Shown in pieces: positions 41,116 to 49,209 of a DNA stretch of 64,000 bases. The DNA is taken from the NCBI RefSeq assembly GCF_016863495.1, contig NZ_BOOZ01000005.1:100507-164506 (forward strand), given 5' to 3'. Below the pieces are notes generated by a model. The model saw only the letters and a list, made by a program, of their open reading frames with translations. It had not been told where the DNA came from and ran no database searches. The DNA is from Micromonospora andamanensis (lineage in GTDB: Bacteria > Actinomycetota > Actinomycetes > Mycobacteriales > Micromonosporaceae). Within the stretch, counting starts at the first letter, position 1. Each line of letters begins with the position of its first letter. A program made the position numbers and the translations under genes.

Positions 41116-43908
41116 TCAGTCGGTGGTGCGGGCTTTGGCGGGGGTGGACTTGGCGGCGGGGGTCTTCTTCGCGGGGGTCTTCTTCGCGGTGGCCTTGGTG
41201 GCCTTGGTGGCGGTGGCCTTCTTGGCCGGGGCCTTCTTGGCGGCAGCCTTCTTCTTCGGGGCCGGACCCTTCGCCCGCTTCTCGGCGAGCATCTCGGACG
41301 CCTCCTCGAGGGTCAACGCCTCGGGCGTCTGGCCGCGCCGCAATGAGGCGTTCGTCTCCCCGTCGGTGACATACGGGCCGAACCGGCCGTCCTTGATGAC
41401 CAGGGGCTTCTCGGTCAGCGGGTCGGCGCCCATCTCCCGCAGCGGCGGGGCGGCGGCCCGCCGCTGGCGGGTCTTCGGGGCGGCGAGCAACGCCAGCGCC
41501 TCGTCAAGCGTGACGGTGAACATCTTGTCTTCCGAGTCCAGCGAACGGAACTCGTCACCACGCTTGACGTACGGGCCGTAGCGGCCGTTGTTGGCGAACA
41601 CCTCCGCGCCGTCCGGGCCGACCCCGATCAGCCGGGGCAGGCTGAGCAGCTTGAGCGCCTGGTCGAGGGTGAGCGAATCCGGCGACTGCGAGCGCAGCAG
41701 CGACGACTTGCGCTCGCCGCTCGCCACGTACGGGCCGAACCGGCCGGACTTGAGCAGGATCGGCTCCCCGGTCGCCGGGTCGTCGCCCAGTTTGCGTTCG
41801 CCCCCGCCGCCGAGGAACAGCTCGTGCACTTTCTCCGGGGTCAGCTCGTCCGGTGCCAGCCCCTCCGGGATCGGTGCCCGGTCGCCCGGGGTGGTGCCCT
41901 CCTCGCCCTCCGCAGCGGGTGCCTGCTCCTCGCCGGGCAACCGGCGCTGCAGGTACGGCCCGTACCGGCCGACCCGCACCACCACCTCACGCCCCTCGTC
42001 GTCGGTGAAGAGCGGGATCGAGTTGACACTGCGCGCGTCGATGTCGCTGAGGTTCTCGGTGACCAGCTTCTTCAGCCCGCCGGAGCGGGCGATGTCCTGG
42101 TCGCCGGCACCGTTCGTGGTGCCGAAGTAGAACGCGGTGAGGAAGTCGACGGCGGCGTGGTCGCCACCGGCGATCTCGTCCAGCTCGTTCTCCATGCTGG
42201 CGGTGAAGTCGTAGTCGATCAGGCGCGGGTAGTGCCGCTCCATCAGCCCGATCACCGCGAACGCCAGGAACGACGGGATCATCGCCTGGCCACGCTTGAC
42301 GACATACCCCCGGTCCTGGATGGTCTGCATGATCGACGCGTACGTCGACGGACGGCCGATGCCCAGCTCCTCCAGGGCCTTGACCAGCGACGCCTCGGTG
42401 TAGCGGGCCGGCGGCTGGGTGTGGTGCCCCTGCGCGGCCAGCTCGTCGGCGGTCAGCGGCTGGTCCTTGACCAGGTTCGGCAGTCGGCGCTCGGCGTCCT
42501 CGGCCTCGGCGTTCTCGTCGTCGCTGGACTCGACGTACGCGCGCAGGAAACCCGGATCGGTGATGGTCTTACCGGTGGCGCCGAAGTCGGCCTCCTCGCC
42601 GCCGGAGGTGGTCGCCCGGATCCGCACCGAGACGCTGGAGCCGACCGCGTCGGTCATCTGCGAGGCGATGGTGCGCCGCCAGATCAGCTCGTAGAGCTTG
42701 AACTCCTCGGCCGACAACTCCTTGGCCACGTCGCCCGGGGTGCGGAAGTTGTCCCCCGCCGGGCGGATCGCCTCGTGTGCCTCCTGCGCGTTCTTCACCT
42801 TGCCGGTGTAGCGGCGCGGCTCCGGCGGCACGCTGCGCTCGCCGTACAGCTCGACGATCTGCCGGCGGGCCGCGGCGATGGCGGTGTCCGACAGGTTCAC
42901 CGAGTCGGTACGCATGTAGGTGATGTAGCCGTTCTCGTAGAGCCGCTGCGCGGTACGCATCGTCTGCTGCGACGAGAACCGCAGCTTCCGGGCCGCCTCC
43001 TGCTGGAGGGTGGAGGTGATGAACGGCGCGTACGGGCGACGCCGGTACGGCTTCTCCTCGACCCGGGTGACGGTGAACGGCCGGCCTTCCAGGCGGGCGG
43101 CGAGCCCTCGGGCGCCGCCCTCGTCGAGGTGGACCACACCGGCACCGGGCCGGACCCGGCCGGTGGTCGGCTCGAAGTCCTTGCCGGTGGCGATCCGGTC
43201 GCCGTTCAGCGCGACGAGTGTGGCGTTGAAGCTGCGCGGCCCCTCGCCCGGGTTCGTCACCGCGAGGGTGGCCAGGATGTCCCAGTACTCGGCGGTGCGG
43301 AAGGCCATCCGCTGCCGCTCCCGCTCGACCACGATGCGGGTGGCCACGGACTGCACCCGGCCCGCCGAGAGCTTCGGCATGACCTTCTTCCACAGCACCG
43401 GGGAGACCTCGTAGCCGTACAGCCGGTCGAGGATACGGCGGGCCTCCTGGGCGTCGACCAGGTCGCGGTCGATCTCCCGGGGGTTGGCCACCGCCGCCTG
43501 GATCGCCGGCTTGGTGATCTCGTGGAAGACCATCCGCCGGACCGGCACCTTGGGCTTGAGCGTCTCCACCAGGTGCCAGGCGATCGCCTCGCCCTCGCGG
43601 TCCTCGTCCGTGGCCAGGAAGATCTCGTCGACCTCCTTGGCCAGCTTGGTCAGCTTGGTGATCTGCTGCCTGCGGTCGGCGGAGACGACGTAGAGGGCGT
43701 TGAAGCCGTTGTCGACGTCGACGCCGAGCCGCGCCCACGCCTCGCCCTTGTACTTCGCCGGCACGTCGGCGGCGTTGCGGGGCAGGTCACGGACGTGCCC
43801 GAAGCTGGCCTCCACGACGTACCCCGGGCCCAGGTAGCCCGAGATCGTCTTGGCCTTCGCCGGAGACTCGACGATGACCAGACGGGTGGTTCCAGCGTTG
43901 CTCGGCAC
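41116..43908 (-). CDS. topA: DNA topoisomerase I
   Basis: 930 residues from GTG 43908 (PSNAGTTRLVIVESPAKAKT); the frame is open 160 codons more but without support. The TOPRIM domain has VIVESPAKAKTI and ATDEDREGEA; the catalytic Tyr is in ITYMRTDSVNLS. The C-terminus carries four GRFGPYV/GRYGPYV Topo_C repeats instead of zinc fingers and ends in a Lys/Ala/Pro tail (~60 residues) like that of Ku. It relaxes negative supercoils. Single gene with its own ~300-base upstream region. Confidence 0.97.
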   Translation of the reverse strand: MPSNAGTTRLVIVESPAKAKTISGYLGPGYVVEASFGHVRDLPRNAADVPAKYKGEAWARLGVDVDNGFNALYVVSADRRQQITKLTKLAKEVDEIFLATDEDREGEAIAWHLVETLKPKVPVRRMVFHEITKPAIQAAVANPREIDRDLVDAQEARRILDRLYGYEVSPVLWKKVMPKLSAGRVQSVATRIVVERERQRMAFRTAEYWDILATLAVTNPGEGPRSFNATLVALNGDRIATGKDFEPTTGRVRPGAGVVHLDEGGARGLAARLEGRPFTVTRVEEKPYRRRPYAPFITSTLQQEAARKLRFSSQQTMRTAQRLYENGYITYMRTDSVNLSDTAIAAARRQIVELYGERSVPPEPRRYTGKVKNAQEAHEAIRPAGDNFRTPGDVAKELSAEEFKLYELIWRRTIASQMTDAVGSSVSVRIRATTSGGEEADFGATGKTITDPGFLRAYVESSDDENAEAEDAERRLPNLVKDQPLTADELAAQGHHTQPPARYTEASLVKALEELGIGRPSTYASIMQTIQDRGYVVKRGQAMIPSFLAFAVIGLMERHYPRLIDYDFTASMENELDEIAGGDHAAVDFLTAFYFGTTNGAGDQDIARSGGLKKLVTENLSDIDARSVNSIPLFTDDEGREVVVRVGRYGPYLQRRLPGEEQAPAAEGEEGTTPGDRAPIPEGLAPDELTPEKVHELFLGGGGERKLGDDPATGEPILLKSGRFGPYVASGERKSSLLRSQSPDSLTLDQALKLLSLPRLIGVGPDGAEVFANNGRYGPYVKRGDEFRSLDSEDKMFTVTLDEALALLAAPKTRQRRAAAPPLREMGADPLTEKPLVIKDGRFGPYVTDGETNASLRRGQTPEALTLEEASEMLAEKRAKGPAPKKKAAAKKAPAKKATATKATKATAKKTPAKKTPAAKSTPAKARTTD

Positions 43909-44210
43909 GTCTGTTTCGACCTCATTCCCACTCAATGGCCGCGCCTGGCCGGCTTGGGGCGCAGTCGTCCCACCGGTTCCCGGCGGTCCGGATGTCCAAC
44001 GTAACGCGCCGTCCGTGTTTCGGGTTTCGGGGGCGGCGATCCGCCCCGGACGATCTGTGGTCACGCCGGACGGCGTCACCGTACACCCTGGGTAGGGTGC
44101 CGAGCGGGCCACTGTGACCATGGCAGCCCCTCGGTGGAGGTCAAACCCGGCCGATTCTCCCTGTGTTCCCGGACACCCGGCTGTCTCCCATCGGACAGCC
44201 GCGCCGACAG
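43909..44210. other. topA upstream region
   Basis: About 300 bases without a supported gene; open frames here look like shadows. On the minus strand a CACCCTACCCAGGGTG hairpin followed by TACGGT (near 44075-44100) could belong to a topA promoter or to termination of the upstream gene. Nothing else stands out. Confidence 0.35.
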
Positions 44211-44981
44211 TCAGAACCGGCTCGGCCAGGCCGTCGGCGGGCTCGCGGGCGGGCGCTCGCCGACCAGTTCGGCCAGCCGCCGGGTGCCGCGGCTGCCCGC
44301 GATCCGGTACGCGGGACCATCGGGCCCCGCCTCGATCAGCTCGCCGGTCAGCCCGGCCGTGGCCAGGGCGGCACCGACCACAGCCCACCGCGCCGGGTCG
44401 CTGCCGCCGAGGCGGAGCAGGAAGTCGGGCGGATCGGCCACTCCGGCCGCGGCGAGCCAGAGACGCAGCCGCCGGCCGTCGAGCTGGAAACCCGGCGGCG
44501 GATGCTGCGTCGGGCCGCGCAGCCAGGCCGCCGCGAGCGGCACGATCGTCCGGGTGTACGCGGTGCGTACCGCGTAGCGCTGGTCCTCGGTTGGTGCCCA
44601 GCTGCTCCGCACACCCCGCTGGGCCAGCTCACCGATGAGCACATGCACCCGCCACGCGGCGGCCACCACCACCGACAACCGGGCCGTGCCGCCCATCCGG
44701 TGCACCTCACCCGGGCCGGCGAGCAGGCCGGCGAGGTCGGCCACCGAGGGTTCACCGGTCTCCGCGCCGAAGAAGACAAGTTGCCTGTCGGTGGCGGTCG
44801 GGTCGGCCGGTGCCGCTGGCGGGTCGGCCGGGGAGTCGCCGTCGGTCGGTGGGTCGACGGGGGTGGGCCGACGGCCGGTCAGCCGACGACGGCGCGACGC
44901 CTGTGGCGTCTCGACGGGCGGTGGGAAGGACACCGGCAGCTGTTGCGCCGCCGGTGTCTCGCCGGAACCGCTCACCGGCAT
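44211..44981 (-). CDS. Conserved actinobacterial protein of unknown function
   Basis: 256 residues; GAGG precedes the ATG at 44981, which overlaps the lipoprotein gene by 10 bases. A Pro/Arg-rich disordered N-terminus (~1-62) precedes a soluble domain (QLVFFGAETGEPSVADLAGL, GTARLSVVVAAAWRVHVL, RTIVPLAAAWLRG, GFQLDGRRLRLWLAAAG). No catalytic motif or TM is visible. Coupled to an upstream lipoprotein gene, so an envelope-linked role is possible. Confidence 0.7.
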   Translation of the reverse strand: MPVSGSGETPAAQQLPVSFPPPVETPQASRRRRLTGRRPTPVDPPTDGDSPADPPAAPADPTATDRQLVFFGAETGEPSVADLAGLLAGPGEVHRMGGTARLSVVVAAAWRVHVLIGELAQRGVRSSWAPTEDQRYAVRTAYTRTIVPLAAAWLRGPTQHPPPGFQLDGRRLRLWLAAAGVADPPDFLLRLGGSDPARWAVVGAALATAGLTGELIEAGPDGPAYRIAGSRGTRRLAELVGERPPASPPTAWPSRF

Positions 44982-45514
44982 TCGGGTACCTCGTCGAAGG
45001 CGCGCTTCAGCTCCTCGGAGTCGAGTCGGCTGGTGTCCAGCGCGCTCGCGTCGTACTCCTGCTGGAGCGTCTCCACCGCGGCCTGGACACCGTCGTAGAA
45101 GGTGCTGGCCTCGCCGGTACCCAGGCCGTCGATGGTGGTCCGGGCGCGGCCGTAGGCGTCCCGCATCGACGCGAGCGAGGCGCGGAAGCCGGCGGAGACC
45201 TCCTCCCCGTGCTCGACCTCGGGGACTCCGGCCTGCTCCACCTTGCGCCGGGCGGTCTCGCTTGCCTGCTCGGCACCGCCGAAGAGTCGGACCAGGTTCT
45301 CCTTGGCCTGTGCCGGGGTGGTCTGCGCGGTCATCTGCTGATCGGTGCTGTTCGTCAACTTGCTGATCTCGGCCCGCCAGGGGGTGAGCGCCGAGCAGAC
45401 CGAGGCGGCCCAGGCGCGCGGACTGGGGCCGCTGGACCCGCAGGCGACCAACATCATCAGCGTGGCCAGGACCACCGTGAACTTTCCGGCGGCTGCCGCC
45501 CGGCACGTACGCAT
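44972..45514 (-). CDS. Secreted lipoprotein, unknown function
   Basis: 180 residues from the ATG at 45514 (MRTCRAAAAGKF). The signal peptide ends in a lipobox (MMLVAC) with Cys near residue 25; the frame is open 12 codons upstream. The mature part is helical (APTPAQAKENLVRLFGGAEQ-like pattern, DAYGRARTTIDGLGTG, AVETLQQEYDAS) and ends EVPEC. The two other Cys residues could form a disulphide. Unknown family, paired with the downstream 256-residue protein. Confidence 0.8.
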   Translation of the reverse strand: MRTCRAAAAGKFTVVLATLMMLVACGSSGPSPRAWAASVCSALTPWRAEISKLTNSTDQQMTAQTTPAQAKENLVRLFGGAEQASETARRKVEQAGVPEVEHGEEVSAGFRASLASMRDAYGRARTTIDGLGTGEASTFYDGVQAAVETLQQEYDASALDTSRLDSEELKRAFDEVPECR

Positions 45515-45581
45515 GCGTTGCAGCGTACGGCTTCTCTTCGCGGTCGGCACCGGTCATCGGTACCGGGTCCGGAGAGGAGCG

Positions 45582-45618
45582 CGGTCCCCGGCCGGCAGAC
45601 GTTGCCGACCGGGGACCG
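45582..45618 (-). terminator. 16-bp hairpin after hppA
   Basis: CGGTCCCCGGCCGGCA (45582-45597) pairs with TGCCGACCGGGGACCG (45603-45618) with one G-U type pair and a five-base loop, 15 bases past the hppA stop on the minus strand. Confidence 0.78.
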
Positions 45619-45632
45619 GTGCGTCCTGTCCG

Positions 45633-48011
45633 TCAGGCTTTGATCTCCTCCGGACGCGGGTCCGCACTGCCGGAACCGCTGTCGGCGTCGTCGCCCATCG
45701 CGATGCTCTTGCGCTTGCTGAACACCACGGCCGCGACGACGATCAACGTCGCCACCGCCGCGATGGTGATCCGCAGGCCGACGTTGCGGTCGTCGCCCAC
45801 GCTCCACGCCACCACGGCCGGCGCGATCAGCAGCGCCACCAGGTTCATCACCTTGAGCAGTGGGTTGATCGCCGGGCCGGCGGTGTCCTTGAACGGGTCG
45901 CCGACGGTGTCGCCGATGACCGTCGCGGCGTGCGCCTCGGAGCCCTTGCCGCCGTACGCGCCGTCCTCGACCATCTTCTTGGCGTTGTCCCAGGCACCGC
46001 CGGAGTTGGCCAGGAAGACCGCCATCAGCGTGCCGGCACCGATCGCACCGGCCAGGTACGAGGCCAGCGCGCCGGGCCCGAGGCCGAAGCCGACAGCGAT
46101 CGGCGCCAGGATCGCCAGCAGGCCGGGGGTCAGTAGCTCACGCTGCGCGTCCCGGGTGCAGATGTCGACGACCTTGCCGTACTCCGGACGCTGCGTGCGG
46201 TCCATGATCCCGGGCAGCTCACGGAACTGCCGGCGGACCTCCATCACCACGGCACCCGCCGAACGGGAGACCGCGTTGATGGCCAGGCCGGAGAAGAGGA
46301 ACACCACAGCCGCACCGATGATCAGACCGACCAGGTTCTGCGGGTTGGACACGTTCAGCGCGTTGAGGATCTCGGCACCGACGTCGGTCACCCCGGCGTC
46401 GGCGTACGCCACCCGCAGCGTGTCGGTGTACGAGCCGAACAGCGCGGTCGCGGCCAGCACCGCGGTGGCGATCGCGATGCCCTTGGTGATCGCCTTGGTG
46501 GTGTTACCGACGGCGTCCAGCTCGGTGAGCGTCCGGGCGCCGTGCTCGTCGATGTCGCCGGACATCTCGGCCACGCCCTGGGCGTTGTCCGAGATCGGGC
46601 CGAACGTGTCCATCGCGACGATCACGCCGACGGTGGTGAGCAGGCCGGTACCGGCCAGCGCCACGGCGAACAGCGAGAGGGTGATGGAGCCGCCGCCCAG
46701 CAGGAAGGCGCCGAACACACCTGCGGCGATGAGCAGCGCCGAGTAGACAGCCGACTCCAGGCCGACGCTGATGCCGGCGAGGATGACGGTGGCCGGACCG
46801 GTCTGCGAGCTCTTGCCGATGTCCTGCACCGGGCGCTTGTTGGTCTCGGTGAAGTAGCCGGTCAGCGCCTGGATGGCGGCGGCGAGCACGATACCGATGA
46901 TCACGGCACCGATGACCACACCACGGGGGCCGAAGAGCGGATCCCCGCCGTTGACGCCGAGGGTGGTCCGCCAGTCGTCGCCGAGCTGCGCCGCCCACGA
47001 CGGCTGGAGGTAGACGAACGTGGCGACCGCGACAAGCACCGCCGAGATCAGCGCGGAGAGGTAGAAGGCCCTGTTGATCGCGGTCAGGCCGTTGCGATCG
47101 GAGGCGCGCAGCCGGGTGATGAAGACGCCGATGATGGCGACCAGCACACCGATCGTGGAGATGATCAGCGGCAGCACCAGGCCGTCGGAGCCGAATGCGG
47201 CCCGGCCCAGGATCAGCGCGGCGACCAGGGTGACCGCGTACGACTCGAACAGGTCGGCGGCCATGCCGGCGCAGTCGCCGACGTTGTCGCCCACGTTGTC
47301 GGCGATGGTGGCGGCGTTACGCGGGTCGTCCTCGGGGATGCCCTGCTCGACCTTGCCGACCAGGTCGGCGCCGACGTCGGCGGCCTTGGTGAAGATGCCG
47401 CCGCCGACCCGCATGAACATGGCCAGCAGCGCGGCACCGAAGCCGAAGCCTTCCAGCACGGTCGGCGCGTCGCCCCGGAATACCAACACGACAAGCGCGG
47501 CACCGAAGAGGCCCAGGCCGACGGTGAGGAAGCCGACCACGCCACCGGTCCGGAAGGCGATCTTCATGGCCGCCTCGCGGCCACCTTCACGCTCCCGGGC
47601 GGCAGCCGCCACCCGCAGGTTGGCCCGGGTCGCCAGCCACATGCCCGCGCCGCCAATGAAGGCGCTGAACACGGCTCCGACCACGAAGAAGAGCGAGCGA
47701 CCGATCTTCACCGCGACTTCGCTGCCGTCGGTGTTGTGCACCGGCAGCAGGAACAGCAGGACCACGGCGATCACCACGAAGATCGCCAGGGTACGGAACT
47801 GTCGGAGAAGATAGGCCGAGGCGCCCTCCTGCACGGCCCCGGAGATCTCCTGCATGTTGGTGGTGCCCTTGCCGGCGGCCAGCACCGTCTTCGTCAACGC
47901 GGCGGCGAAGGCGAGCGCGACCAGCGCGATCACCGCGGCGATGACGACGTACGTGACATTGGCTCCGGTGAGGGAGATCCCGCCGCCCTCGGCGGCCAAG
48001 GTGTCGGACAT
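45633..48011 (-). CDS. hppA: K+-independent membrane-bound proton-pumping pyrophosphatase
   Basis: 792 residues with 16-17 TM helices; ATG 48011 has AGGAGGA upstream. The catalytic motif DVGADLVGKVEQG and acidic DDPRNAATIADNVGDNVGDCAG bind Mg-PPi. In GNTTKA the Lys (residue 506) occupies the position that separates K+-independent (Lys) from K+-dependent (Ala) enzymes. It couples PPi hydrolysis to H+ export. The location between apgA/bldG and topA parallels Streptomyces coelicolor (SCO3547 region). Confidence 0.96.
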   Translation of the reverse strand: MSDTLAAEGGGISLTGANVTYVVIAAVIALVALAFAAALTKTVLAAGKGTTNMQEISGAVQEGASAYLLRQFRTLAIFVVIAVVLLFLLPVHNTDGSEVAVKIGRSLFFVVGAVFSAFIGGAGMWLATRANLRVAAAAREREGGREAAMKIAFRTGGVVGFLTVGLGLFGAALVVLVFRGDAPTVLEGFGFGAALLAMFMRVGGGIFTKAADVGADLVGKVEQGIPEDDPRNAATIADNVGDNVGDCAGMAADLFESYAVTLVAALILGRAAFGSDGLVLPLIISTIGVLVAIIGVFITRLRASDRNGLTAINRAFYLSALISAVLVAVATFVYLQPSWAAQLGDDWRTTLGVNGGDPLFGPRGVVIGAVIIGIVLAAAIQALTGYFTETNKRPVQDIGKSSQTGPATVILAGISVGLESAVYSALLIAAGVFGAFLLGGGSITLSLFAVALAGTGLLTTVGVIVAMDTFGPISDNAQGVAEMSGDIDEHGARTLTELDAVGNTTKAITKGIAIATAVLAATALFGSYTDTLRVAYADAGVTDVGAEILNALNVSNPQNLVGLIIGAAVVFLFSGLAINAVSRSAGAVVMEVRRQFRELPGIMDRTQRPEYGKVVDICTRDAQRELLTPGLLAILAPIAVGFGLGPGALASYLAGAIGAGTLMAVFLANSGGAWDNAKKMVEDGAYGGKGSEAHAATVIGDTVGDPFKDTAGPAINPLLKVMNLVALLIAPAVVAWSVGDDRNVGLRITIAAVATLIVVAAVVFSKRKSIAMGDDADSGSGSADPRPEEIKA

Positions 48012-48302
48012 CTGTGTCCTCCTGTGCCGAACAACGCGCCGGCCGGTGGAGACGCACCGCCCGGCGCCTGGATGCGAACTCGCAAGCGCGCGCCGATCCA
48101 CCCGGCGAACCAGCGACTCCACGCCCATCTGCGCTGGCTGCCGGGTGGATCACTTGCTGACAACCCGCGTACTCTAGCCGCCCCCAGTGTTCGAGGTCAC
48201 ACCGAGGTGGCGGCGGGTCTGGATGATCTCCGTCGCTGTGTTATGAACCGAAATCTGATATAGGAACTGATCCATCCTGCGGCAGCGGGTCGCCGGCAGC
48301 GC
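48012..48302. other. hppA leader / apgA 3' region
   Basis: 291 bases without a supported gene. An AT-rich segment (about 48238-48262, TTATGAACC...TGATATAGG) stands out and may hold the hppA promoter. I see no strong hairpin. Confidence 0.35.
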
Positions 48303-48740
48303 TCAGCGGGCGAGCGGCCAGACCATTCGCACCTCGGTGCCGACGCCCTCGTCGACGGGCCGCACCTGGAGATCCTCGACGAACCCGGCGAGCAGGGCGA
48401 AACCGACACCTGTGGTCAGGTCGTCCTCGTTCAGCGACTCGTTGGCCAACTGATCGGCGTCGAGCGCGGCCAGACCGATGCTCGCCTCGATGGGCGCCCG
48501 GTCCACCACCCGCACCGAGTACGCCCCGGAGTCGGACATCTCCACGAGCACCGGCTCGACGACGCCGTACTGGCGGTGCAGGGCCACCGCCCGGGTGCAC
48601 GCCTCGCCGATGGCCAGGCGTACCTCGTCGAGCAGGTCCTCGCGGACCCCCGCCCGCCGGGCCACCGCGACGCCGACCAGGCGGGCGGTACGCACGTGCA
48701 CCGGCGCGGGTGAGAAGGAGAGCCGGACCGTGGCCATCAC
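48303..48740 (-). CDS. apgA: Anti-sigma factor kinase-like ATPase (ApgA-like)
   Basis: 145 residues; GTG 48740 overlaps the bldG stop (GTGA). A GHKL ATPase fold: [15 protein letters not shown] (N box), [10 protein letters not shown], and the [11 protein letters not shown] region. In Streptomyces the gene next to bldG (apgA, SCO3548) encodes an anti-sigma factor bound by BldG. Identity rests on this shared order and the fold. It would bind a sigma factor until BldG releases it. Confidence 0.82.
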   Translation of the reverse strand: MMATVRLSFSPAPVHVRTARLVGVAVARRAGVREDLLDEVRLAIGEACTRAVALHRQYGVVEPVLVEMSDSGAYSVRVVDRAPIEASIGLAALDADQLANESLNEDDLTTGVGFALLAGFVEDLQVRPVDEGVGTEVRMVWPLAR

Positions 48741-49078
48741 TTGCCGGCGCCGGTCGCCGCTTCGACCGTCGGATACAGCGGGAAGACCTGGTCCAACGCG
48801 GTGATCCGGAAGATCTTGAGCAGGGGCTCCTTGTCGCAGACCAGGGCGAAGGTGCCGTCCGCGGTACGCAGCCGCTTGAGCGCGCCGACCAGCACGCCCA
48901 GCCCGGTGGAGTCGAGGAAGTCCACCCGACCCAGGTCGACCACCACGTGCCGGGCCCCGGCGTCGATCAGTTCCAGGAGCCGCTCGCGCAGCCGGGGGGC
49001 GGTGTAGACGTCCACCTCACCGCCGACCTCGAGCACCGTGTGCTCACCCACGGTGCGGGTCGCCAGCGACAGCTCCAT
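48737..49078 (-). CDS. bldG: STAS anti-sigma factor antagonist BldG-like
   Basis: 113 residues. The STAS phospho-acceptor motif [13 protein letters not shown] places Ser57 exactly as in S. coelicolor Bld[17 protein letters not shown] and [16 protein letters not shown] are also characteristic. Upstream GGAGG follows the helicase divergent region. BldG controls differentiation and stress sigma factors in Streptomyces; here it is first gene of bldG-apgA. Confidence 0.93.
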   Translation of the reverse strand: MELSLATRTVGEHTVLEVGGEVDVYTAPRLRERLLELIDAGARHVVVDLGRVDFLDSTGLGVLVGALKRLRTADGTFALVCDKEPLLKIFRITALDQVFPLYPTVEAATGAGK

Positions 49079-49209
49079 CCGTCCTCCTCAGGCAGCCGTA
49101 AACTCTGTTGGCATCTAACCACTACCCCGGTGGCGGGCGGACGACTCACCGGGCCAGGTCCATCTGTACCCGGCACGCCGATTTCCAATTTCCGTACACC
49201 AGTGCGAGA

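Noticed and set aside
41824..44004. 726-codon open frame opposite topA
   Set aside because: It is the antisense of topA, whose TOPRIM and active-site motifs are certain; the frame contains no domain of its own.
46542..48263. 573-codon frame opposite the H+-pyrophosphatase
   Set aside because: Antisense of a gene with diagnostic motifs; composition unusually rich in Asp/Gly/His/Gln, as expected from a reversed membrane protein.
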